64,000 nt of DNA, taken from NCBI GenBank assembly GCA_002429615.1, contig DJAN01000179.1, forward strand, positions 3,735 through 67,734, written 5' to 3'. This stretch comes from Lysobacteraceae bacterium UBA6001 (GTDB lineage Bacteria > Pseudomonadota > Gammaproteobacteria > Xanthomonadales > Xanthomonadaceae). Shown here in pieces: positions 18,713-26,399 of the stretch; positions within the stretch are counted from its first letter, which is position 1, and each line of letters opens with the position of its first letter. The notes under the pieces were generated by a model. The model did not search any database and was not told where the DNA came from. It saw nothing but the letters and a program-made list of their open reading frames with translations. Both the position numbers and the translations under genes were made by a program.

Positions 18713-20252
18713 ACAACGCCCACTGCTCCTGGCGGATGTCGTCAACCAGCGCGCGCAGCTCGCGGTCCAGCGCGCGGTCCTCCTCGATCAGCGCGATGCG
18801 CCCGCACAGGTCCTGGTGCATCGCCTCGGCATCGGCCCCCAGCGCGGCACGCTCCTGCACGCGCTCGCGCAGGGTGATGCCCTGGCGCGCGGCGATCAGC
18901 ATCGCGGCGACGACCTGCTCGGCCAGCGTCAGCACGCGCAGGCAGTCGCGCGCGGCGATGGTACCCATGCTGACCTTGTCCTGGTTGTGGCATTCGGTCG
19001 AGCGCGAGAACACCGAGGCCGGCATGGTCAGCTTCAACGCCTCGGCGGTCCACGCCGATACGCTGATCTGCAATGCCTTCAGGCCGTGGTTGATCGGCGC
19101 GCGCTCGCCGGACACGCCGGACAGGTTGGCCGGCAGGCCATGGTTGTAGCGGCTGTCGACCAGCAGCGCGAGCTGGCGGTCGAGCAGGTCGGCGATGTTG
19201 GCCACCGCGTTCTTCAGCGTGTCCATCGCCAGGGCGATGTGGCCGCCGTAGAAATGGCCGCCGTGCAGGATGCGCTCGCCGTCCGGGTCGATCAGCGGGT
19301 TGTCGTTGGCGCTGTTGAGCTCGGTCTCGATCAGCTGGCGCAGGAACGGCAGCGCGTCTTCGAGCACGCCGATCACGTGCGGCGCACAGCGTAGCGAATA
19401 GCGGTCCTGCAGGCGCTGGTCGTTGCGGCTGGGGCGATCACTGTGCAGGTCCTCGCGCAGGCGCGCGGCGATGCGCGACTGGCCCGGATGCGGCTTGGCC
19501 CCGAACAGCACCTCGTCGAAGTGGTGGGCGTTGCCGTTGCTGGCCAGCACGTTGAACGCGGTCAGGCGGGTGGCCAGGCGCGACAGGTAGTCGGCACGGC
19601 GCCAGGCCAGGCAGGCCAGCGCGGTCATCACCGCGGTGCCGTTCATGATCGCCAGGCCTTCCTTCGGCCGCAGCTTCAACGGCGTCATGCCGATCTCCGC
19701 CAGCACCTCGGCAGCGGGGCGGCATTCGCCCTGGTACATCACTTCGCGCTCGCCGCAGAGCACGGCGGCGACGTAGGACAACGGCGTCAGGTCGCCGCTG
19801 GCGCCGACCGAACCTTCGGCCGGGATCATCGGCAGCACGTCGTGGCGCAGCAGCGTCGCCAGCCCTTCCAGCAGCGGCAGGCTCACCCCCGACATGCCAC
19901 GGCTCAGCGAAGCCAGCCGCGCGGCGAGCACGGCGCGGGTCTCCTCCTCGTCGAGGAAGCGGCCCAGGCCACAGCCGTGGTAGGTGTAGAGGTGATGCGG
20001 CAGTTCGGCCACCAGGCGCGGCGGGATGTTCACCGTGCAGGAGTCGCCGTAGCCCGTGGTGACGCCGTAGATCACGCCGTCCTCGGCCAGCAGGCGGTCG
20101 AGGAAATCCGCGCCGCGGCGGATGCGCGAGCGGAAGGCCTCGTCGTCGCTCAACACGGCGACATGGGTGCGGCGGGCCAGGCCCACCACCGATTCGATCA
20201 CCAGCGGCGCGGTGCCGAAGGGCTGCACGGGCAGCTCATTGTCCATCTTCAT
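18702..20252 (-). CDS. Aromatic amino acid ammonia-lyase, probably tyrosine ammonia-lyase
   Basis: MIO-cofactor lyase of 516 residues. The self-cyclising Ala-Ser-Gly triad is at residues 151-153 (GSVGASGDLTPLS), the catalytic Tyr is near residue 62 (IYGVTTGYGD), and NGTAVM follows. At 86-88 it reads HHL, matching the His-Leu selectivity pair of bacterial tyrosine ammonia-lyases (Ser-His in histidine lyases, Phe-Leu in plant PALs). The likely product is therefore 4-coumarate, a plausible aryl starter for the polyene. The usual automatic label, histidine ammonia-lyase HutH, is unlikely: no other hut gene is present. The start at 20252 overlaps the acyltransferase by 17 bases; ATG 20246 is also possible. 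Confidence 0.88.
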   Translation of the reverse strand: MKMDNELPVQPFGTAPLVIESVVGLARRTHVAVLSDDEAFRSRIRRGADFLDRLLAEDGVIYGVTTGYGDSCTVNIPPRLVAELPHHLYTYHGCGLGRFLDEEETRAVLAARLASLSRGMSGVSLPLLEGLATLLRHDVLPMIPAEGSVGASGDLTPLSYVAAVLCGEREVMYQGECRPAAEVLAEIGMTPLKLRPKEGLAIMNGTAVMTALACLAWRRADYLSRLATRLTAFNVLASNGNAHHFDEVLFGAKPHPGQSRIAARLREDLHSDRPSRNDQRLQDRYSLRCAPHVIGVLEDALPFLRQLIETELNSANDNPLIDPDGERILHGGHFYGGHIALAMDTLKNAVANIADLLDRQLALLVDSRYNHGLPANLSGVSGERAPINHGLKALQISVSAWTAEALKLTMPASVFSRSTECHNQDKVSMGTIAARDCLRVLTLAEQVVAAMLIAARQGITLRERVQERAALGADAEAMHQDLCGRIALIEEDRALDRELRALVDDIRQEQWALYVD

Positions 20253-21186
20253 GCGGAACCTGATCCCAGAAGGGGAAGAAATTGAACCAGTCGTAAGGGG
20301 CGGCGACCACCTGCGTCTCCAGCCACGCGGCCAGGCGCGTGGCCTGTTCGGCGATGGCGGCGTCGCGCGAGCCGCGCGGCAGCACGATGCGCTCGGCGAA
20401 GGCGGCGAACGACACGCGATAGCCGTGGCCGTCATGCAGGCACGACATCGTGAACACCGGGCAGGCCAGCACCGAGGCCAGCACATAGGCGCCGATCGGC
20501 AGCGGCGCCGGATGGCCGAGGAACGGCACGCGCACGCTGCGCCCGCCGCCGACCGGCACGCGGTCACCGGCGATGGCGACGAATTCACCCGCCGCCACGC
20601 GCTCGGCAAGCAGCGCAGCCGTTCCCGGGCCCATGTCGGTGACCTGCAGCAGCTCGACCCGATGCCCCGGGTCGAGGCGGCGCATCATGCGGTTGATACG
20701 CTGCGCATGCGCGGTGTGCACCAGCACGGTGATGCGGAAGCCCGGCACGGATTCGGCCAGCGCCTGGCATAGCTCCAGGCAGCCGATATGCGCGGTGATG
20801 ATGAGTCCGCCGCGTCGCTCGCGCACCAGCGCCAGCACCTGGTCGCGATGCAGGGCGACGCGCTCGGCCGGATAGCGGCGCCCGGCGGCGAGCAGCTTGT
20901 CCAGCACGGTTTCGGCGAAGCAGGCGAAATGGCGCAGGCTCTGCCAGCGCCCGGGCCGGCGCGCGAACACGCCGGCATGCGCGGCATGCAGGCGGCGCAG
21001 GTATTCCAGCGACGCGCGGCGCGCGGTGCCGTGCAGCAGCCAGTGCACCAGCACCACCGGATACAGGCACAGCCGGAACGGCCAGCGGCCCAGCCAGCGA
21101 TGCACGCCACACAGGAACGCGATGCCGGCCGCCGAGGTGGTCTCGCCGATCTCGGCCCAGTGCGGCGTGCGCGCGGCACTGTTCAC
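20236..21186 (-). CDS. LpxL-type lipid acyltransferase (aryl polyene)
   Basis: Acyltransferase of about 316 residues. The catalytic H-x4-E is in TAHIGCLEL, and AGDRVPVGGGRSVRVPFLG matches the second conserved block of lipid A-type lauroyl/myristoyl acyltransferases. It is likely to attach the polyene or a fatty acid to a glycolipid anchor at the inner membrane. The GTG start at 21186 overlaps the glycosyltransferase stop (GTGA). This arrangement of glycosyltransferase followed by acyltransferase is common in aryl-polyene clusters. Confidence 0.86.
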   Translation of the reverse strand: MNSAARTPHWAEIGETTSAAGIAFLCGVHRWLGRWPFRLCLYPVVLVHWLLHGTARRASLEYLRRLHAAHAGVFARRPGRWQSLRHFACFAETVLDKLLAAGRRYPAERVALHRDQVLALVRERRGGLIITAHIGCLELCQALAESVPGFRITVLVHTAHAQRINRMMRRLDPGHRVELLQVTDMGPGTAALLAERVAAGEFVAIAGDRVPVGGGRSVRVPFLGHPAPLPIGAYVLASVLACPVFTMSCLHDGHGYRVSFAAFAERIVLPRGSRDAAIAEQATRLAAWLETQVVAAPYDWFNFFPFWDQVPHEDGQ

Positions 21187-21941
21187 GCCGACGCTCCACG
21201 CAGGCGGCGCCACAGCAGGCGCGGCGAGCGCCGCAGCATGCCGAAGAACAGGCGGGTGTGCATGCGGCTGATGCGCACGTTGTCGCGCCATACGTCGAAG
21301 TGCGAAACGCCGTCGCGCGGATAGGTGACGCGGGTGGGCAGGTTGATGACGCCGATGCCGCGCCAGAACAGGCGCACGATCATGTCGGTATCGAAATCCA
21401 TGCGGCGGCCGATGGGCTCTTCTTCCATCAGGCGCAGCACCGGCGGCAGCGGGTAGACGCGGAAGCCGCACATCGAGTCGCGGATCTGCAGCGACCAGGT
21501 GTTGATCCACACCCAGATGTGGGTGGCATAGCGGCCGTACAGACGACCCTTGGGCACGCTCTGGTCGTACTGCGGGACACCCGAGACGATGTGCGAGGGC
21601 GCCTGCCGTGCGTGATCGAGGAAGCGCGGGATATCGGCCGGATCATGCTGGCCGTCGGCGTCGATCTGCAGCACATGGCTGTAGCCCAGGCGCGCGGCCT
21701 CGGCAAAGCCGGCCAGCACCGCCCCGCCCTTTCCCTGGTTGCACGGCAGGCGCAGCAGGCGCACGCGCGGCGCATGCGCGCTGGCCAGCGTGTCGAGCAC
21801 GGCGGCGCAGGAAGCACGCGAACCGTCGTCCACCAGCAGGCAGTCTTCGCCGCTGGCAAGCACGCCCTCGACCATGCCGCCAATGGCATGCTCGTGGTCG
21901 TAGACCGGAATCAGCACCAGCGGGCGAAAGGCGTCAGGCAT
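21183..21941 (-). CDS. Family 2 glycosyltransferase (aryl polyene)
   Basis: A 252-residue GT-A glycosyltransferase: LIPVYDHEHAIGG nucleotide-sugar fold, VDDGS, and the metal-binding DADGQHD. It ends in a basic Arg-rich tail that could sit on the membrane. Its likely role is to build the glycolipid to which the pigment is esterified. The ATG at 21941 overlaps the AMP-ligase stop by 8 bases. Confidence 0.87.
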   Translation of the reverse strand: MPDAFRPLVLIPVYDHEHAIGGMVEGVLASGEDCLLVDDGSRASCAAVLDTLASAHAPRVRLLRLPCNQGKGGAVLAGFAEAARLGYSHVLQIDADGQHDPADIPRFLDHARQAPSHIVSGVPQYDQSVPKGRLYGRYATHIWVWINTWSLQIRDSMCGFRVYPLPPVLRLMEEEPIGRRMDFDTDMIVRLFWRGIGVINLPTRVTYPRDGVSHFDVWRDNVRISRMHTRLFFGMLRRSPRLLWRRLRGASA

Positions 21942-23610
21942 CGCCGAACACCACCTTGCCGCTAGCATGCGGGCCGTGGCCCGACACCAGGCGGAACGCC
22001 AGCGTCTGCTGCGTGGCATTCCACTGCAGCGACATGCGCACGTTGTCGCCCGGACGCAGCACGCGCTGGAACTTCAGAATGTCCATGCGCTGGAACGGCG
22101 CGTCGATGGCGAACGCCTCGCGCCCGAAATGGATGGCCCAGTCCAGCTGCGCGACGCCCGGCAGGATGGCGGCCTGCGGGAAATGGCCATCGAAGGCGGC
22201 CAGGTTGGCATCAAGCAGGATGTCCAGCTCCGCCGCCTCGGCCGCGCGCAGCTGCCACTGCGGCTGCGGATAGACCGGGCGGAACAGCGTGACCAGCGCC
22301 GGTTCGGTGACCTTGCCCTGCGCGTTGAGCGGCAGTGCTTCGACAAAGCGCCAGCGGCGTGGGCGGGTGACGGCGTCATGGCTGTCGGCCAGGTGCGCGG
22401 ACAAGCGTCGCGAGAATTCGCGACGTCCGTGTTCGCGCAACACCTGCCAGCCTTCGGCGCTGGGCACCACGACCGCGCCCAGCACGCTGCGCGCGCCAGC
22501 CAGCACCAGCACGCGCGAATCGGCCACGCCGGGGTAGCGCGCCAGCTGCTGCTGGAGCGCATCGAGCGACACCCGGCGTTCCTCGATCTTGACGATGCGG
22601 TCCGCGCGACCGAGCAGACGGAAGCCACCGCCGGCCAGCGCTTCGGCGCGATCCTCGCTGCGCCACCAATGCGGCTGCGCCAGGTGCGGCGAGTTCACTT
22701 CCAGCTGGCCGGCGTCGTCGATGCGCCACTGCACGTTCGGCAACGGGGTCCAGTGCGGTGCCTCGACCTCCCAGCGTCGCCAGGCGATGCCGCCGGTCTC
22801 GCTGCTGCCGAACACTTCGGTGGGTGCCACGCCCAGGCGTTGGCGCACGTCGTGCGCGGACTCGGCCGGCAACGGACCACCGGAGGAGAACACCGCGCGC
22901 AGGCGTCCCTGCAGCACCGCCCAGTCCAGCTGTTCGGGAATGCGCTTGAGATGGGCCGGCGTGGCCACCAGCACGGCGTCGTGCCCGGCCATCGCCGCGA
23001 CCATGTCCTCGTGGAAGAACGCGCGCGGCATCGTCGTGCGCCCGGCCGCCAGCGGCCACAGCACGCGGAACAGCAGGCCATAGATGTGCTGGTGCGAGAC
23101 CGTGCCGTGCACGCGCGCGCCTTCGGCCAGTTCGCCGAAGGCGGCCTGCAGCGCTTCGACTTCGCGCGCGAGCTGGCGCAGGCACTTGGCGATCGCCGCC
23201 GGCTCGCCGGTGCTGCCGGAGGTGAACATCACCACCTGCGCGGCGTCTTCGTCGAGCGCGTTCAATGCGGCGGGATGGCCGTTGCCCGGCGCGGCGCGCA
23301 GCGGGCGCAGCGTGGCCGGCAGATCGCCGGCGAAGCCGTGCACGCGCGCGGCCAGGCGTTCCAGCGTGCCGGGCAGGTCGTCCCCCGGCAGGTAGACGCG
23401 CTTGCCGGCGTGCCAGGCACCGAACAACGCGGCGGAAAATTCCGCCTCGTCGGCCAGATACAGGGCCCAGTCTTCGCCTTCGGCGGCCGCGAAGGCGGCA
23501 TACCAGTCGGCGACGCGCTGGCGCCAGGCGATGTGGTCGAGTACGGGGCTTACCGGGCGGCCGCTGACATCGGCCAGCGCCAGTCGATCCAGCGCGATCC
23601 ACTCAGCCAT
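21934..23610 (-). CDS. AMP-dependent aryl-ACP ligase fused to a hotdog dehydratase domain
   Basis: Two domains in 558 residues. Residues 1 to about 450 are an adenylating ligase: P-loop VVMFTSGSTGEPA, GSSETGGIAW, hinge RADRIVKIEE and the C-terminal catalytic Lys in LNAQGKVTEP. It would activate the aromatic acid and load it on an ACP. Residues about 460-558 form a FabZ/ApeI-like hotdog (AAFDGHFPQAAILPGVAQLD), where the His is the expected dehydratase residue. In other clusters these functions are separate genes. The start at 23610 overlaps the membrane-protein stop by 8 bases. Confidence 0.88.
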   Translation of the reverse strand: MAEWIALDRLALADVSGRPVSPVLDHIAWRQRVADWYAAFAAAEGEDWALYLADEAEFSAALFGAWHAGKRVYLPGDDLPGTLERLAARVHGFAGDLPATLRPLRAAPGNGHPAALNALDEDAAQVVMFTSGSTGEPAAIAKCLRQLAREVEALQAAFGELAEGARVHGTVSHQHIYGLLFRVLWPLAAGRTTMPRAFFHEDMVAAMAGHDAVLVATPAHLKRIPEQLDWAVLQGRLRAVFSSGGPLPAESAHDVRQRLGVAPTEVFGSSETGGIAWRRWEVEAPHWTPLPNVQWRIDDAGQLEVNSPHLAQPHWWRSEDRAEALAGGGFRLLGRADRIVKIEERRVSLDALQQQLARYPGVADSRVLVLAGARSVLGAVVVPSAEGWQVLREHGRREFSRRLSAHLADSHDAVTRPRRWRFVEALPLNAQGKVTEPALVTLFRPVYPQPQWQLRAAEAAELDILLDANLAAFDGHFPQAAILPGVAQLDWAIHFGREAFAIDAPFQRMDILKFQRVLRPGDNVRMSLQWNATQQTLAFRLVSGHGPHASGKVVFGDA

Positions 23611-24154
23611 GACCGTGCGCCGCCCGTACCCGCTGCCGCACGCACCACTCCACCGCGAACAACACACCCATCATCACGTAAGCCAACAGTCCGTTGTAAA
23701 GCGCCCAGATCCGCTCCGGCGCCCACAACGCAGTGGCGAGCGCGAGCGTGCCGTTGAGCACGAAGAAGCCACACCATACCTGGGTGACCCGGCGGGTATA
23801 GGCCACCGCCTGGGGTGGCAGGTCCGGTTCGCTGAGGCGCGCGATGCGCTCCACCGCGCTGGGCGGAAAGCGCAGGCTGACCGAAAACACCGCCAGCATC
23901 ACCACGTTCACCAGCGCCGGATACAGCTTCAGCGGCAGCGCCTGGTTGAACACGGTGGCCAGCAGGGCCAGCACGCCGGCACCGGCGGAGGCCGCCAGCC
24001 ACACCGGCTGCCGCGTGGCGACCGCGCGCAGCAGCGCCAGCGCGAACAGCAGCAGCGCCAGCCAACGCGGCTCGAATCGCCCCATCGCCAGGTAGACCAG
24101 CACGGGGTAGGCCAGCGACAGCAACAGCAGCGCGGCCGCGCGCAGACGGTTCAC
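23603..24154 (-). CDS. Aryl-polyene cluster integral membrane protein (COG4648-like)
   Basis: A 183-residue inner-membrane protein with about six hydrophobic helices (AALLLLSLAYPVLVYLAMG, WLALLLFALALLRAV, ALYNGLLAYVMMGVLFAVEW). The N-proximal proline-rich FPPSAVERIARLSEPDLPP loop and YTRRVTQVWCGFFVLNG are typical of this family in aryl-polyene clusters. Exact role unknown. It has a GTG start 15 bases after the ACP stop. Confidence 0.82.
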   Translation of the reverse strand: MNRLRAAALLLLSLAYPVLVYLAMGRFEPRWLALLLFALALLRAVATRQPVWLAASAGAGVLALLATVFNQALPLKLYPALVNVVMLAVFSVSLRFPPSAVERIARLSEPDLPPQAVAYTRRVTQVWCGFFVLNGTLALATALWAPERIWALYNGLLAYVMMGVLFAVEWCVRQRVRAAHGHG

Positions 24155-24169
24155 GGCCGCGTCCCGGGG

Positions 24170-24424
24170 TCAGGCAGCCTGGTCGCGCAGCAGCCCGTGC
24201 AGCACGTCGATGATGTCCTGCACGGTACGCACCGACTTGAAGGCATCCGGCTGCAGGCTGCGGCCGAGCAGCGGCTTGAGCTGCACGATCAGGTCCACCG
24301 CGTCGATGCTGTCGATGTCCAGATCCTCGTACAGCCGGGTTTCCAGCTGGATCCGCGAAGGATCGATCTCGAAGCTCTCATGCAGGATCGCCACGATGCG
24401 GTCGAAAAGTTCGTTCTTGGTCAT
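24170..24424 (-). CDS. Acyl carrier protein 2 (aryl polyene)
   Basis: An 84-residue ACP. DLDIDSIDAVDLIVQL contains the Ser that receives 4'-phosphopantetheine. I prefer the ATG at 24424 over a TTG three codons upstream. Two ACPs in tandem are usual in aryl-polyene operons. Holo-conversion needs a PPTase, and a candidate is encoded at 49119-49739. Confidence 0.92.
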   Translation of the reverse strand: MTKNELFDRIVAILHESFEIDPSRIQLETRLYEDLDIDSIDAVDLIVQLKPLLGRSLQPDAFKSVRTVQDIIDVLHGLLRDQAA

Positions 24425-24448
24425 GCTCTTCAATCTCTGCTCAGGCGC

Positions 24449-24709
24449 TCACGCCGGCTGGTGCGAGGCCACGAATTCGGCCAGCGCACGCACGCTGGCG
24501 AAGTGCTTGCGGGTTTCCTGCGAATCGGCGGACAGGCTCACGTTGTAACGCTTCTGCAGCGCCAGGCCGAGTTCGAGCGCGTCGATCGAATCCAGGCCCA
24601 GCCCTTCCACGAACAGCGGCGCCGTCGGATCGATGTCCTCGGGGGTGATGTCTTCCAGCGACAGCGATGAAATGATCAATTCCTTGATCTCGTGCTCAAG
24701 TGCCTGCAC
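24449..24709 (-). CDS. Acyl carrier protein 1 (aryl polyene)
   Basis: An 86-residue ACP from a GTG at 24709 that overlaps the acyltransferase by 14 bases. The phosphopantetheine Ser is in GLGLDSIDALELGLAL. This form (EGLGLDSIDALEL) is distinct from ACP 2, suggesting the two are loaded or used differently, for instance one for the aryl starter and one for extension (inference). Confidence 0.92.
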   Translation of the reverse strand: MQALEHEIKELIISSLSLEDITPEDIDPTAPLFVEGLGLDSIDALELGLALQKRYNVSLSADSQETRKHFASVRALAEFVASHQPA

Positions 24710-25499
24710 GCGCGGTTTCTCCCGAAAAGTATTGGCAAAGATGATCGTTGAGGCGTCTTACCGCCAGGACTTCACCCCCTGGCGTGGCCGCGACTCCGTC
24801 CACGAACGGCGCGATCGGCAGGTCATCCCCGACCTCGATCGACATGTGAAATCGCCGTGAAGGCACACGATACCATTTCTGGCCCTTGACCAAGGTCGGC
24901 GGGGCGCAGGAAATCTTGACCGGTGTGATGTTCAGGCGGCCACGCACGGCGATGTTCGCCGCGCCCCGCTGCAGGCGCATCGGCTGCCCCGGCTCGCTGC
25001 GGGTGCCCTCCGGGAAAATCACCAGGTTGCCGCCGCCGCGCACCGCGGCGATGCAGTCCTCGACCAGCCCGGCGCCCTCGTCGTTGGCGATGTAGCCGGC
25101 GGCGCGAACCGGTGCGCGCATGAACGGGTTGCGCGCCACGCCGACCTTCACCACGCAGTCGGCGTCGGGCAGCAGGGAAATCAGGAACACCACGTCGATC
25201 AGCGTGGGATGGTTGGCGAGGATGAGCAGGCCGCGACGCTGAAGCCGTTCACGTCCGCGGATCTCATAGGTCAGCACGCCCAGCGTATGCATCAGCCAGA
25301 CGTGGCCGGCGAAGCTGCGTTGGATCCAGCGCCGCGCCAGCTTGCGGCGGCGCGCCGGGTCGCGCACGCCGAGCTGCAGCAGCGGAAACACGCATAGCCG
25401 CAGCACCAGCCCACCGATGCCGAAGGCGAGAAAGCTCAGCCCGGTACCGACCACGCGCCAGGCATGGTCCAGCCGCGCTGGCAGCGTCCGCTCACCCAT
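24696..25499 (-). CDS. 1-acyl-sn-glycerol-3-phosphate acyltransferase-like protein (aryl polyene)
   Basis: PlsC-type acyltransferase, 267 residues. It has a hydrophobic segment near residues 15-40, the HX4D motif in ILANHPTLIDVVF and the second block in LVIFPEGTRSEPGQP. It is likely to acylate a glycerophospholipid-type acceptor in pigment-lipid assembly. Together with the LpxL-type enzyme it gives the operon two distinct acyltransferases. Its start overlaps the KS-like gene stop by 8 bases. Confidence 0.87.
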   Translation of the reverse strand: MGERTLPARLDHAWRVVGTGLSFLAFGIGGLVLRLCVFPLLQLGVRDPARRRKLARRWIQRSFAGHVWLMHTLGVLTYEIRGRERLQRRGLLILANHPTLIDVVFLISLLPDADCVVKVGVARNPFMRAPVRAAGYIANDEGAGLVEDCIAAVRGGGNLVIFPEGTRSEPGQPMRLQRGAANIAVRGRLNITPVKISCAPPTLVKGQKWYRVPSRRFHMSIEVGDDLPIAPFVDGVAATPGGEVLAVRRLNDHLCQYFSGETARAGT

Positions 25500-26232
25500 G
25501 GCGACGCCAGCGCCAGCGCTGGTCTTCGACCGCCACATCCAGCGCGGCGTCACCCTTCAGCAGGAAGCGGTGCACCGCCAGGCCGTGCTGCAGCACCGGG
25601 TCCGGCGCCGCGGCCGGCGCATCGGCCTCCCAGCACAGGCTCAGCCGCTCGCCGGGCTGGTCCGGCGCGGCCAGGCGCCAGCACCAGGCATAGGGGTGGG
25701 CGGGTTCGTCGGCGAAATCCGCATAAACTTCCGGCAAAGGGCCGTCATAGCAGACCAGCAGCACTTCCGGCGCACCATCCGCCAGCAGTGCGGCAGCCTC
25801 GACGCAGGCGTTCTCCACCGACGCGGTACCGGCGGCCAGGGCGAGGTAGTTGCCATGCCGCTTGCGCACGATCGAATACAGCGCCGCCACCGCGTTATGG
25901 ACCGAGAGACTGAAGGCGGTCGGCGACAACGGCTCGGCCTGGCCCAGCGCGCGCAGCAGTTCGACCGAGCCGGCCACGTCGCCATGACGGGATACGAAGA
26001 CCAGCGGAATCTGCTCCCGGGCGGGCGAAATATCGCAATCGTCGGTGGCGCTGATCGCCATCCGGCCCAGGCGGTCGATTCTTCGCCGCATCACCGGCGG
26101 CACATCGGCCAGGGGCGGTGCCCCTTCGCCGACCGGGGCGGTCGCCTCGCCTTGCGCCCAGGCCAGCCAGTCTTGCGCCAGGGGCAACCCCGGCGCCCAG
26201 GCCGACCAACCGGTGACAGAGAATTCGATCAT
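25492..26232 (-). CDS. Truncated ketosynthase-like protein, chain-length-factor partner
   Basis: First gene of the operon; 246 residues, equal to the N-terminal half of a ketosynthase. Where a ketosynthase has its Cys nucleophile (TACSS), this protein reads LALAAGTASVENACVEAAA, so the active site is lost. No HGT or GH motifs follow. Small Cys-less synthase-like subunits of this kind act as chain-length-factor partners in aryl-polyene heterodimers, which I infer here. The ATG at 26232 lies about 19 bases from a perfect inverted repeat. Confidence 0.8.
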   Translation of the reverse strand: MIEFSVTGWSAWAPGLPLAQDWLAWAQGEATAPVGEGAPPLADVPPVMRRRIDRLGRMAISATDDCDISPAREQIPLVFVSRHGDVAGSVELLRALGQAEPLSPTAFSLSVHNAVAALYSIVRKRHGNYLALAAGTASVENACVEAAALLADGAPEVLLVCYDGPLPEVYADFADEPAHPYAWCWRLAAPDQPGERLSLCWEADAPAAAPDPVLQHGLAVHRFLLKGDAALDVAVEDQRWRWRRHG

Positions 26233-26250
26233 GGCGGGAGCAGCGGCCTT

Positions 26251-26277
26251 GTTCCGGAAAATGAATGATTCCGGAAC
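26251..26277. promoter_or_regulatory. Perfect inverted repeat in the xanB2/aryl-polyene divergent region
   Basis: GTTCCGGAA (26251-26259) and TTCCGGAAC (26269-26277) are perfect inverted copies separated by 9 bases. They lie just upstream of the first operon gene, and a third GTTCCGG half-site is at 26314-26320. The layout fits an operator or an mRNA 5' hairpin. On the minus strand a possible -35 TTGACG (26328-26323) and -10 CACGAT (26304-26299) would place the repeat in the 5' leader. These promoter elements are weak matches. Confidence 0.55.
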
Positions 26278-26361
26278 ACCCGGCATTCGATGGCGGGGAT
26301 CGTGCCAGCGGGCGTTCCGGCACGTCAATGCGCGAAGCGCAGTGCCGATGTGACGGCGCGC

Positions 26362-26367
26362 TATGAT
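26362..26367 (+). promoter_or_regulatory. Candidate -10 element of xanB2
   Basis: TATGAT matches the sigma-70 -10 consensus at five of six positions and ends 32 bases before the proposed xanB2 start. No convincing -35 is visible at the expected spacing (GCAGTG), so activation by a regulator is possible. Confidence 0.4.
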
Positions 26368-26399
26368 GCCGCGCCCGGCAACACCCCACTGGAACGCGC

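Noticed and set aside
18702..20252. Naming the lyase histidine ammonia-lyase (hutH)
   Set aside because: The selectivity residues read HHL rather than the Ser-His of histidine lyases, no hut genes are near, and the context is pigment synthesis.
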